Positions 1-6,525 of a stretch of DNA of 6,525 nt are shown here, piece by piece; the stretch's first letter is position 1; each line of letters opens with the position of its first letter. Both the position numbers and the translations under genes were made by a program. The notes below the pieces were generated by a model. It saw only the letters and a program-made list of their open reading frames with translations. It made no database searches and had not been told where the DNA came from. Source of the DNA: Acidobacteriota bacterium (lineage in GTDB: Bacteria; Acidobacteriota; Terriglobia; UBA7540). Location: NCBI GenBank assembly GCA_021784615.1, contig JAJYHU010000036.1, forward strand, positions 1-6,525. Reading direction: 5' to 3'.

Positions 1-1
1 T

Positions 2-3000
2 AAGATCACAAAGAAAAAAAAGAAGAAGAAAGCGCCCAGAATCGAACTGAACAAGAAGCTGCTTCAGATGCGGCTCCGGCAGCAAAAAGCCGCCGAGCCG
101 CAGCCCAAACCCGCCCCCGTCAAGGTTCTGGGGCAAGTTGAGCCGCAAACCGGCGAAACCGCGCCGCAAACTCCGCCAAGAGAGGTCCATGTTCCGCCGC
201 AACTCCGGCCCGGCAATGTGCGGGTTATCTTGCAGGCTCACCCCGGCAAGAAAAAGAAGAAGGTTTCGCTGCAGGCGGTCATTCCTTCGCGCCCCCAATC
301 CAATTTCGCCTTTGACTTTATTCGGCCCGATGATTTGCTGGCGCTGAAGTTCGAATTTTACAATTTGACCCTCTCGGCCGGCGCGGGATCGCCCAGCCTG
401 GTGCGCGTCGAGCCAAACCAACTGGCATACGTGGTTGTGCAGTTCTGGCCGCAGCACGTGGCCGAAGAGGCGTTTCTTGAAAGCAGCACGCCCGAGCCTT
501 TGCATGACAAATCGGCCGTGCCTCCAATCACTTCACGCGTGGCGGGTCCCAGCCGCCTGGCCTTCCTTGTGCCGGCGAGCGTCGTCGAGATTCCGTACAC
601 GGTTGAGTCGCTTCTCGACTGGGCACAGTACGAGCAAAGCGTCACTCCGCTGGCAACTCCGCCCAAGCGCCTGACTTTTGCAATTCCGGCTGGGAGCCAC
701 GGCCCCGAGAAATCGGCCGCCGAGCCGCAAATCATCACGATCCAGAAGTCGCCTCAGTATTACCAGCAGATTGAGCCTTACCAGTCCCAGACCGAGCCTC
801 CCCCAAACGGCGTCAAAAAACAAAAACGAGGCATGATCATCGAGCAGAACCCGTCGGCTCTCCGGCAAGGCACGTTCGCCGGAGGCCAGTTTATCCAGTT
901 TGCTCAAATCAAAGAACCGGGCCCTTTGCAGACTTCCATCGAAGTTCCGTACCGGATCATTCTTTCACCCAATTACTATGCCGGATGGGCGCACGCGACA
1001 AACCCGGTCAAGCGCGGAGACCGCGTGGAACTGTGGCATACGCGCCTGGGCGTGAGAGCCGCGCAAGGCGCGGTGGATGAGAAGGATGATTTCTACCGCA
1101 CGCTGCGCGCCGTCTGGGCCACGGATTACCCGGGAGGATGCCGCTCCGATATCACGAAAGACCTGACCCCATTCGTGAAACCGGCCATTAACACCGATCA
1201 GCGTTATCAAATTGTTCGGCTCTCCTCCGACCCCACCATCATTTACCAGACCGACCACGGCCAGGCCCAATACATCCCGCAGCCCCTCCAGGTGAACCGG
1301 CTGATGCTTTCAACGCTGGGTGCGTGGATGAACACGGATGGCAACTGGAACCTATATCAGGACGTCGTTGAGCCCTCTTGCAAGTTCACTTTCGGCCTCG
1401 AGAGTTGGCGTCACATCGCGGCCATGGGCCGGGACCAGTACGTGCGCATCGTGGAACGCGGCTTTCTGTTCCCCTTCGGCCACAAGGCGGTAAGGATCAC
1501 CATTACGGAACGTAAATTCAACCGTACGCCGGCCGGGGACACCATGGCGGCCTACCTGCGGCAGCAGACCTTCGTGGTGGTGCGGGAACACGAAAAGAAT
1601 TACCCGGCCACCGGACAGCCCCATCCCCTGGGCCCCCAAATCCCCTTCCAGACCGTCCGCATCCACACGCTGAGCACGCCGGCGCTGAGCGGGACCGACC
1701 CCGTCTTGCCGGGAGGCAATACCTTTTGGCCGCTCGTGGACAATCAGGATTTCCAGTTCAAAATGGAAGGCGTGGATTGGGAAGGAAAAACTTCAGAATT
1801 CACGGCCCCGCTGATTTTTGTGGAAGCCAACGACGCGCGAAACCCCGGACAGTCGGAACAAGTCATGGCCAAGTACAACACGGACCTCAAATTCTCCAGG
1901 CGCGTCCGGCCCTTCTTTGGGCAGAAAGTCGCCTATGCCAAGCATAAAGTTCCCGGCGACACGACGCTTGAAACCGACTCCATGTCCTTTAAGGGCCAAA
2001 TTCCGGCGCCGGGAACGAGCCTCCCGCAAGGCTTGCCCTACTTCTACCCGGCCATCAGCCTCTCGAAGGTCCGTATTGCCACGGTTGAGCAGTTGACCGG
2101 AATGAACGCGGCAACCACCATTCAGTATCACTCCGCGTATCTCGCGCATGGAATCGATTCCCCCTCCAACAAAGGCCAGGTGTTCGCGCAACTGCTGGCC
2201 GCTGTGCCGCTCGTCTTTGGAGGCTCAGGCGGCAGTTCGGAAAAGGTGGGCGGCTTGCTGACGCCCAACATGGAGATTTCCGGCCTGTCGCGGCTGCTCG
2301 GTCCGGTGGCCGGGACGCTCGACACCATCGCCGGCGGAACGTTCGATCCCAGCAAGTTCTTCAAGTCCGCCCTGGAAGCCAAGCTTCTGGGCGATATTTC
2401 TCTCGCGGAGGTCATCAAGGCGGTCACTAATTTCTCAGGCGGAGTCGACAAAATTCCCAAATTCGTCACCAGCCGCTTCCCCGATAAAATCGTCACCAGC
2501 TTCACCTGGCAGCCGGAAATCCAGAACGTGTCCCTCGATAAAAACGGCGGCGTGCCCCCGTTTTTTATCGTCACCAACCCCACGAAGCAGGCTTTGACGG
2601 TGAACGCCACGCTGACCAAAACACTCGGAAAACTTGCCACCAAGCCGCCCAGCTACAAGGTCAGCGCGTCGCTGAAGGGCTTTGAGATCGACTTTATTCC
2701 CACCCAATCCACGCTTACCGATGTTCTGGTCCTCAGCTTCAATGAACTCTCCTTCCAGTCCATCAACGGACAGAAGCCCGACGTCAAGGTGGACATCGCA
2801 GGGATCCAGTTCAAAGGGCCGCTGACGTTTGTCAACGCGCTGAAGGACAAGATTCCCTCGGGTGGAGGGTTTAACGATCCGCCCAGCCTGGATGTGACCG
2901 CCCAGGGAATCGAGGTCGGATACTCGCTGGGCCTGCCGCCCGTCAGCATCGGCGTCTTCAATCTCTCGAACGTCAGCCTGGCGGCGCAACTGAATATCTA

Positions 3001-3565
3001 CTTTACGGGCAAGCCGATCACTTTCGAGTTCGATTTCTGCCAGGAACATCATCCCTTCCTGCTGACCGTTTCCCTGTTCGGAGGCGGCGGATATTTCGGA
3101 ATCACGCTCACGCCCAAGGGCATCCAGCGGATGTCTGCCGAACTCGAGTTCGGCGGCAGCTTCGCGCTCAATATTGGAGTGGCCAGCGGCGGCATCTACC
3201 TGATGGCAGGGCTCTCTTACACGTATGAAAACGACACCACGGAGCTGACGGGATACCTGCGTTGCGGCGGAGCCGTTGAAGTTCTCGGCATCGTCACCAT
3301 CTCCGTGGAATTCAAGATGGGCCTCAAGTACATCTCCGACGGGAACAAAGTGTGGGGCCGCGCCACGCTCACCGTGGAGATTGACATTCTGTTTTTCAGC
3401 AAGAGCGTGGACTTGACAGTAGAGCGCCAGTTTGCGGGCGGCGGTGAGGGACACGCTGCACTGTTCATTCCCGGCGCGCCTTATCCGCTGGGCCCGACGC
3501 CGGTATCGTTCTCGGATGAGATGGCCGCCGCCGACTGGCAAATCTACTGCGAAGCCTTCGCGTAA
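2..3565 (+). CDS. Large multidomain protein of unknown function, 5'-partial
   Basis: No function is recognised. The frame is open from base 2 to TAA 3563-3565, giving 1187 visible codons. The first ATG (68) lacks a convincing Shine-Dalgarno, and 22 in-frame codons precede it, including seven lysines in a row, so the true start probably lies upstream. Counting from ATG 68: residues 1-65 are rich in P, Q, R and K, with a second five-lysine run at 61-65. Residues 66-205 look folded. Residues 210-255 are a polar linker ending KKQKR. Residues 290-510 are rich in W, R and Y, with motifs VPYRIILSPN, RVELWHTRLG, AMGRDQYVRIVERGFLFPFG and AYLRQQTFVVVRE. Residues 700-800 hold a short hydrophobic and Gly/Ser-rich stretch, too short and broken for a clear membrane anchor. 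Residues 990-1125 are glycine-rich alternating strands (LFGGGGYFGITL, GGIYLMAGLSYTY). The C-terminus is DWQIYCEAFA. A structural or binding role is inference. That the frame is coding is near certain. Confidence 0.93.
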   Translation, partial: KITKKKKKKKAPRIELNKKLLQMRLRQQKAAEPQPKPAPVKVLGQVEPQTGETAPQTPPREVHVPPQLRPGNVRVILQAHPGKKKKKVSLQAVIPSRPQSNFAFDFIRPDDLLALKFEFYNLTLSAGAGSPSLVRVEPNQLAYVVVQFWPQHVAEEAFLESSTPEPLHDKSAVPPITSRVAGPSRLAFLVPASVVEIPYTVESLLDWAQYEQSVTPLATPPKRLTFAIPAGSHGPEKSAAEPQIITIQKSPQYYQQIEPYQSQTEPPPNGVKKQKRGMIIEQNPSALRQGTFAGGQFIQFAQIKEPGPLQTSIEVPYRIILSPNYYAGWAHATNPVKRGDRVELWHTRLGVRAAQGAVDEKDDFYRTLRAVWATDYPGGCRSDITKDLTPFVKPAINTDQRYQIVRLSSDPTIIYQTDHGQAQYIPQPLQVNRLMLSTLGAWMNTDGNWNLYQDVVEPSCKFTFGLESWRHIAAMGRDQYVRIVERGFLFPFGHKAVRITITERKFNRTPAGDTMAAYLRQQTFVVVREHEKNYPATGQPHPLGPQIPFQTVRIHTLSTPALSGTDPVLPGGNTFWPLVDNQDFQFKMEGVDWEGKTSEFTAPLIFVEANDARNPGQSEQVMAKYNTDLKFSRRVRPFFGQKVAYAKHKVPGDTTLETDSMSFKGQIPAPGTSLPQGLPYFYPAISLSKVRIATVEQLTGMNAATTIQYHSAYLAHGIDSPSNKGQVFAQLLAAVPLVFGGSGGSSEKVGGLLTPNMEISGLSRLLGPVAGTLDTIAGGTFDPSKFFKSALEAKLLGDISLAEVIKAVTNFSGGVDKIPKFVTSRFPDKIVTSFTWQPEIQNVSLDKNGGVPPFFIVTNPTKQALTVNATLTKTLGKLATKPPSYKVSASLKGFEIDFIPTQSTLTDVLVLSFNELSFQSINGQKPDVKVDIAGIQFKGPLTFVNALKDKIPSGGGFNDPPSLDVTAQGIEVGYSLGLPPVSIGVFNLSNVSLAAQLNIYFTGKPITFEFDFCQEHHPFLLTVSLFGGGGYFGITLTPKGIQRMSAELEFGGSFALNIGVASGGIYLMAGLSYTYENDTTELTGYLRCGGAVEVLGIVTISVEFKMGLKYISDGNKVWGRATLTVEIDILFFSKSVDLTVERQFAGGGEGHAALFIPGAPYPLGPTPVSFSDEMAAADWQIYCEAFA
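8..32 (+). repeat. A-rich purine tract encoding a lysine run
   Basis: After ACA at 8-10, a pure purine stretch (11-32) contains eight consecutive A (14-21) followed by AAG repeats. Read in the frame of gene 1 it encodes seven consecutive lysines. It is the most A-rich stretch of an otherwise GC-rich window. The A run is a likely site for length errors in sequencing or assembly, and the in-frame A AAA AAG at 16-22 matches a known slippery heptamer. Confidence 0.75.
3137..3154. repeat. 18-base perfect palindrome inside gene 1
   Basis: GCCGAACTCGAGTTCGGC equals its own reverse complement. It lies within the codons for the SAELEFGG segment in the C-terminal strand-rich region of protein 1. A perfect palindrome with no loop could be a dimeric protein-binding site, but deep inside a coding sequence it is most likely chance, helped by codon choice. 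No function is claimed. Confidence 0.3.
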
Positions 3566-3572
3566 GAGGGAG
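3566..3572 (+). promoter_or_regulatory. Shine-Dalgarno sequence of the second gene
   Basis: The purine run GAGGGAG begins directly after the TAA of the first gene. It ends six bases before ATG 3579, which is good spacing. The whole intergenic gap is 13 bases, so ribosomes terminating on gene 1 would sit over this site, which suggests coupled translation of the two proteins. This site fixes the start of the second gene and leaves no room for a separate promoter or terminator between them. Confidence 0.8.
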
Positions 3573-3578
3573 ATCTCC

Positions 3579-6525
3579 ATGGCCAAGAAACAAACCGTTA
3601 TCTGGACCGCCTTGCCGAACGGCCTGGCCGCCGGGCAGATCAAACTCTCGGTCTTCGTCTCGCCGCGCCTTGAGACCAACGAAGGCCTGCCCCGCCCTAC
3701 GCTCTCCCAATTCACGGATTTCCTGGCGTGGCCGGCCAAAGTCCAAAACATGAAGTTCCAGGTGCAGTTCGAGGGCCAGGCTCCCATCGGCGCCACGCGC
3801 GTAGGCCCTGACCTTGAGCCGAATCTGTGGGCGGCGCTTTTTAACGAGACTACTTATGTGGAGCCCTACCAGTTCGACGACTACTCCAATCGCGCGGTGA
3901 TTTCACAGCCCGTCCGGCATCTTGAGACTTTCGTGAAATCCCAATACCAGTCGATTGGCACGGCCTCGCCAACCCGCTTGCCGTCGCGGGTCCATGTTTT
4001 CGAGAAACTTGCTCCCATAACCCTCTACGCCGCGCCGCAAAACACCTCAAGCGTCTCCCGCCAGCAACCCCTCATGATGCAACACATCGCGGGAACCGTT
4101 ACACCGCAACTTTCGCAGCCCGCCAAGGCCAGCCAGTCCACCCAACCGGCGGCCCGCCAAGTGGTGGTCCCGCATGAACTCCGCGGCTTTATCAGCACCC
4201 TTCATCCCAATCTTCAATCGAGCGCCAATCGCAACATCCAGATGTTGACGCGCGGGGCCCGGCCCCTCAGCCAGAGCACGGTCAGCGCCTTCCAAAGCGT
4301 CTATCAGGACTTGCAGCAGTACAAGGCCGTCCGCACAACCCAGTTGCAGCCTGCCAGGGATTTTTTGCTGGTTCGGATGTCCAATCCGGCCATTCCCGAA
4401 ATCATAGAGCCGCTGCAACCGCCCGAACTCGACTTCCACAAGATCCTGGCAAGCCTTGGAAATTATCCGGAGTTGATGAAGGCGATCGGACTGGTCATCA
4501 ACCTGGAAGCGCCAATGCCCGCGGGACTCGCAAGCGCTTCCACCGTGCGTGTCATCCCGCAGTGGACGCCCGATGCTTCGACAGCCTGCCCCAACTGCGA
4601 CGTCACTCCGAACACGGCGTACGTTCTGGACACTTCCCGGTCCTGGTTCGCGCCGCGCCCCGAAAAGCCGGATTCCGACATCGTCAACGGCCTCCTGAAG
4701 CTGAATGATCACCAGTCTTATCCGGTGATGAGCGTGGACGTCGATGGCTCGGCGGTGAAGATGGCCAACCTGGCGGACCGGCTGGCGTCATCGTCGCTCC
4801 CGCAATCCGAGAGCCAGGCTTCCGGCATGCGCCCCATGAGCTTGCAGATGACGCCCGGAGGAAGCGGCGGCGGACAGCCCGAAGCGTCCTCTGCCACAGC
4901 CGAACAGGTTGAAGCCGGCACCCAAACCGTGGAGCCCCAGGGCGTGCTCGGCCTTCCGGCCTTGCGAACCGGAGGACTCTCGGTATCGAAATCCGGCAAA
5001 GCCGAGTGGCTCGTGAACATCCTATCAAGAGCCACCCTCAACAATCAGGCCATCCAAAAAACTCCTCCGGATCAAGTGACTCTCTATGCGGAAGACGTGG
5101 TCCGCGGATATCGCGTGGACGTTTGGGATTCGCAATCGAAGAGCTGGCATTCGCTTTGCCGCAGGGTCGGCACCTACAACTTTTTTGAAGCCAATCTGCT
5201 GCGCCAGTACCAGGACGAAGGTTTCGTGCAGTTGGCGGCCACGCAGTCGGCCGTCCAGACGGCGCCCTCGCCCGAGAACCCGCAGGATTTGTACCTTCAG
5301 GAATCGATGTTCAGTTGGAATGGCTGGAGCCTCTGCGCGCCGCGGCCGGGCAAACCCATCAGTCCGGAAGGACTTCCGCAGCCGCCCAATAATCCCGCCC
5401 AGACGCCGGAACAGCCGGCCGGCGGGCCCAAAATGACGGCGTCGTTTGTGGCCATGCCCGGCTCCCTGCCCAAGCTGCGGTTTGGCGGGACCTACCGGGT
5501 TCGGGCGAGGGTTGTGGACCTCGCAGGAAACAGCCTCGCCTACGACGCCCCGAATCCCGCTGATTTTTCAAGCGCCACCGACCCTCATACTTACAACCGC
5601 TTTGAGCCGGTGGTGGGGCCGCTCGTGGTGCTCACCAAATCGCTCGTCGGAACAAAATCTCCGGGCGAGGCTTTGTACCGGCCGGTCATCCGCAGCAACT
5701 TTGACAAAAGCGCCGACCAGTACGCGCCTGTCTTCGCCAATCTCGTCTCCGATCCCCAGTACACGGCGCCGGCTGAGCGCCTGATCGCTCCGCCCAAAAC
5801 CAGCGAACTCACGGCGGAAAAGCATGGGATGTTCGATCTCGCTTCAGGCGGAATGAAAAAAGATCAGGCCACCTATCAGATGATCGCCACAAAGTCCGCC
5901 GCCGATTTCCTGATCGATCCCATGACTCAGCTTCCCATCCAGACTAAGCTCGAGGTTCCCTACCTGCCCGATCCGCTCTCCCGCGGAATGTCCATGGTAA
6001 TGCTCGATGCCGCGGGCAGCGTCGCAGGAACCGTTCCTCCCATCAGCTTTTATCCTTCCGGAACTGCCTGGCCTGACGCGCTGCCTTTCTTCATCAAGGT
6101 GGTGGAAGGAACGTCCAAGACCGCCTGGAGTTGGGATGACGCGAGCCGCACGCTCACCGTGCAACTGCCCAAAGCGGAAGTCGCCAAGTTTGAGCTGAGT
6201 TCCCATCTCGGCGACGGCCCGGTGGGCAGCAGCAATCAATCGCTGATGGGCGTTTGGAACTGGGTTCAGCAGGCAAGGCCCTCGAACCTTGCCGAGATCC
6301 GCTCGGCCGTCGTCGCGGGCCGGTTTTGGATGATCACGCCTTCCCGCGAACTCCTGCTGGTGCATGCGGTCCAGCAGCCGCTGGTCGCGCCCAAGTTCCA
6401 TCATCTTTCACCCAGCCGCAACCTGGGACAAACCTTCGCTTACATCGCCGATGACCAAGCCATGCCCATCGACGGCAAAAGCACCCTCAAGGTGGATATC
6501 GCCGCGGACTGGCAGGAGATGATTG
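3579..6525 (+). CDS. Giant multidomain protein of unknown function, 3'-partial
   Basis: The frame from ATG 3579 has no stop to the window end: 982 complete codons (last 6522-6524), C-terminus missing. It follows gene 1 by 13 bases with a good Shine-Dalgarno. The N-terminus (MAKKQTVIWTALPNG, then LSVFVSPRL) has no signal peptide or membrane segment. Residues 1-145 look globular; 150-195 are a Q/P/S-rich linker; 196-405 look folded and contain one CPNC (Cys337, Cys340); 408-450 are a Ser/Gly-rich linker. Residues 500-587 include DVVRGYRVDVWD, then W and C residues (Cys527, Cys586). Residues 588-625 are proline-rich. Residues 628-655 (LRFGGTYRVRARVVDLAGNS) resemble an Ig-like or fibronectin-like strand pair. 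Further dense motifs are YNRFEPVVGP, RPVIRSN, RLIAPPKTSE, VPYLPDPLSRG, LTVQLPKAE and LLVHAVQQPL (926-935). No catalytic signature is visible. A scaffold or adhesive role is inference; that the frame is coding is near certain. Confidence 0.93.
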   Translation, partial: MAKKQTVIWTALPNGLAAGQIKLSVFVSPRLETNEGLPRPTLSQFTDFLAWPAKVQNMKFQVQFEGQAPIGATRVGPDLEPNLWAALFNETTYVEPYQFDDYSNRAVISQPVRHLETFVKSQYQSIGTASPTRLPSRVHVFEKLAPITLYAAPQNTSSVSRQQPLMMQHIAGTVTPQLSQPAKASQSTQPAARQVVVPHELRGFISTLHPNLQSSANRNIQMLTRGARPLSQSTVSAFQSVYQDLQQYKAVRTTQLQPARDFLLVRMSNPAIPEIIEPLQPPELDFHKILASLGNYPELMKAIGLVINLEAPMPAGLASASTVRVIPQWTPDASTACPNCDVTPNTAYVLDTSRSWFAPRPEKPDSDIVNGLLKLNDHQSYPVMSVDVDGSAVKMANLADRLASSSLPQSESQASGMRPMSLQMTPGGSGGGQPEASSATAEQVEAGTQTVEPQGVLGLPALRTGGLSVSKSGKAEWLVNILSRATLNNQAIQKTPPDQVTLYAEDVVRGYRVDVWDSQSKSWHSLCRRVGTYNFFEANLLRQYQDEGFVQLAATQSAVQTAPSPENPQDLYLQESMFSWNGWSLCAPRPGKPISPEGLPQPPNNPAQTPEQPAGGPKMTASFVAMPGSLPKLRFGGTYRVRARVVDLAGNSLAYDAPNPADFSSATDPHTYNRFEPVVGPLVVLTKSLVGTKSPGEALYRPVIRSNFDKSADQYAPVFANLVSDPQYTAPAERLIAPPKTSELTAEKHGMFDLASGGMKKDQATYQMIATKSAADFLIDPMTQLPIQTKLEVPYLPDPLSRGMSMVMLDAAGSVAGTVPPISFYPSGTAWPDALPFFIKVVEGTSKTAWSWDDASRTLTVQLPKAEVAKFELSSHLGDGPVGSSNQSLMGVWNWVQQARPSNLAEIRSAVVAGRFWMITPSRELLLVHAVQQPLVAPKFHHLSPSRNLGQTFAYIADDQAMPIDGKSTLKVDIAADWQEMI

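Noticed and set aside
68..70. ATG as the start of gene 1
   Set aside because: The frame is open for 22 codons upstream to the window edge. The only purines nearby are part of the lysine-codon run, with no proper Shine-Dalgarno, so the gene is treated as 5'-partial.
89..729. A 14-base direct repeat GCCGCCGAGCCGCA at 89-102 and 716-729
   Set aside because: Both copies encode AAEPQ-type linker residues in low-complexity parts of protein 1. The repeat is short and GC-rich, with no sign of a duplication extending beyond it.
2214..2245. Possible transmembrane segment around LLAAVPLVFGGSGG in protein 1
   Set aside because: The hydrophobic run is only about ten residues before Gly/Ser-rich polar sequence, too short for a membrane helix.
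3571..3582. Adjacent AGATCT and CCATGG hexamers at the gene 2 start, which could suggest a cloning seam
   Set aside because: Two restriction-like hexamers can occur by chance around an SD and ATG, and the surrounding sequence is continuous natural coding sequence with no vector or tag sequence.
2435..3796. A 453-codon antisense open frame spanning the end of gene 1 and the start of gene 2
   Set aside because: It lies opposite two well-supported genes and crosses their junction, and its translation is rich in R, G and E with no recognisable domain. Long antisense frames are common opposite GC-rich coding sequence.
4047..5044. Antisense open frames of 74 to 221 codons
   Set aside because: They are shadows of the second gene, whose own frame is uninterrupted through the region. 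They overlap each other in different frames and have no convincing starts or domains.
5006..5784. Forward open frames of 60 to 116 codons in other frames
   Set aside because: They overlap the continuous frame of the second gene, and the translations are R/P/S-rich, typical of out-of-frame GC-rich sequence.
1..6525. tRNA, rRNA, CRISPR, insertion sequence, riboswitch and terminator signals
   Set aside because: I saw no cloverleaf-like segments, regular repeat-spacer pattern, transposase-like protein, or hairpin followed by a T run. Both strands are accounted for by the two genes.

Overview
The window is moderately GC-rich and almost completely coding on the + strand. It holds two very large genes in the same direction, both cut by the window edges. 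Gene 1 (bases 2-3565) enters from the left with its reading frame already open and stops at TAA 3563-3565. Gene 2 starts at ATG 3579, only 13 bases later, behind a clear Shine-Dalgarno sequence. It then runs without a stop to the right edge, giving at least 982 codons. The two genes look like one transcriptional and translational unit. I see no RNA gene, mobile element, CRISPR array, promoter or terminator, and there is no gap of 300 bases without coding sequence.

The organism is a bacterium: there is a Shine-Dalgarno-led start, tight gene spacing and G/C-rich third codon positions. A free-living soil or sediment lineage such as Acidobacteriota would fit the composition and the large proteins of unknown function. 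That placement is a guess, because the window has no marker gene.

Neither protein shows a catalytic motif, nucleotide-binding loop or signal peptide that I can recognise. Protein 1 has a lysine-rich, proline-rich N-terminal region, a tryptophan/arginine-rich middle that looks like a folded family core, and a glycine-rich, strand-rich C-terminal region. Protein 2 consists of apparent globular blocks separated by Q/P-, S/G- and P-rich linkers, and includes an Ig-like segment and a long motif-dense block at 500-940. My impression is that sequence patterns like these recur in large bacterial proteins annotated only as hypothetical, but I cannot confirm this or name a family here. The best reading is a two-gene (or larger) cassette of giant structural proteins of unknown function. 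Secretion or surface location is not shown by the sequence.
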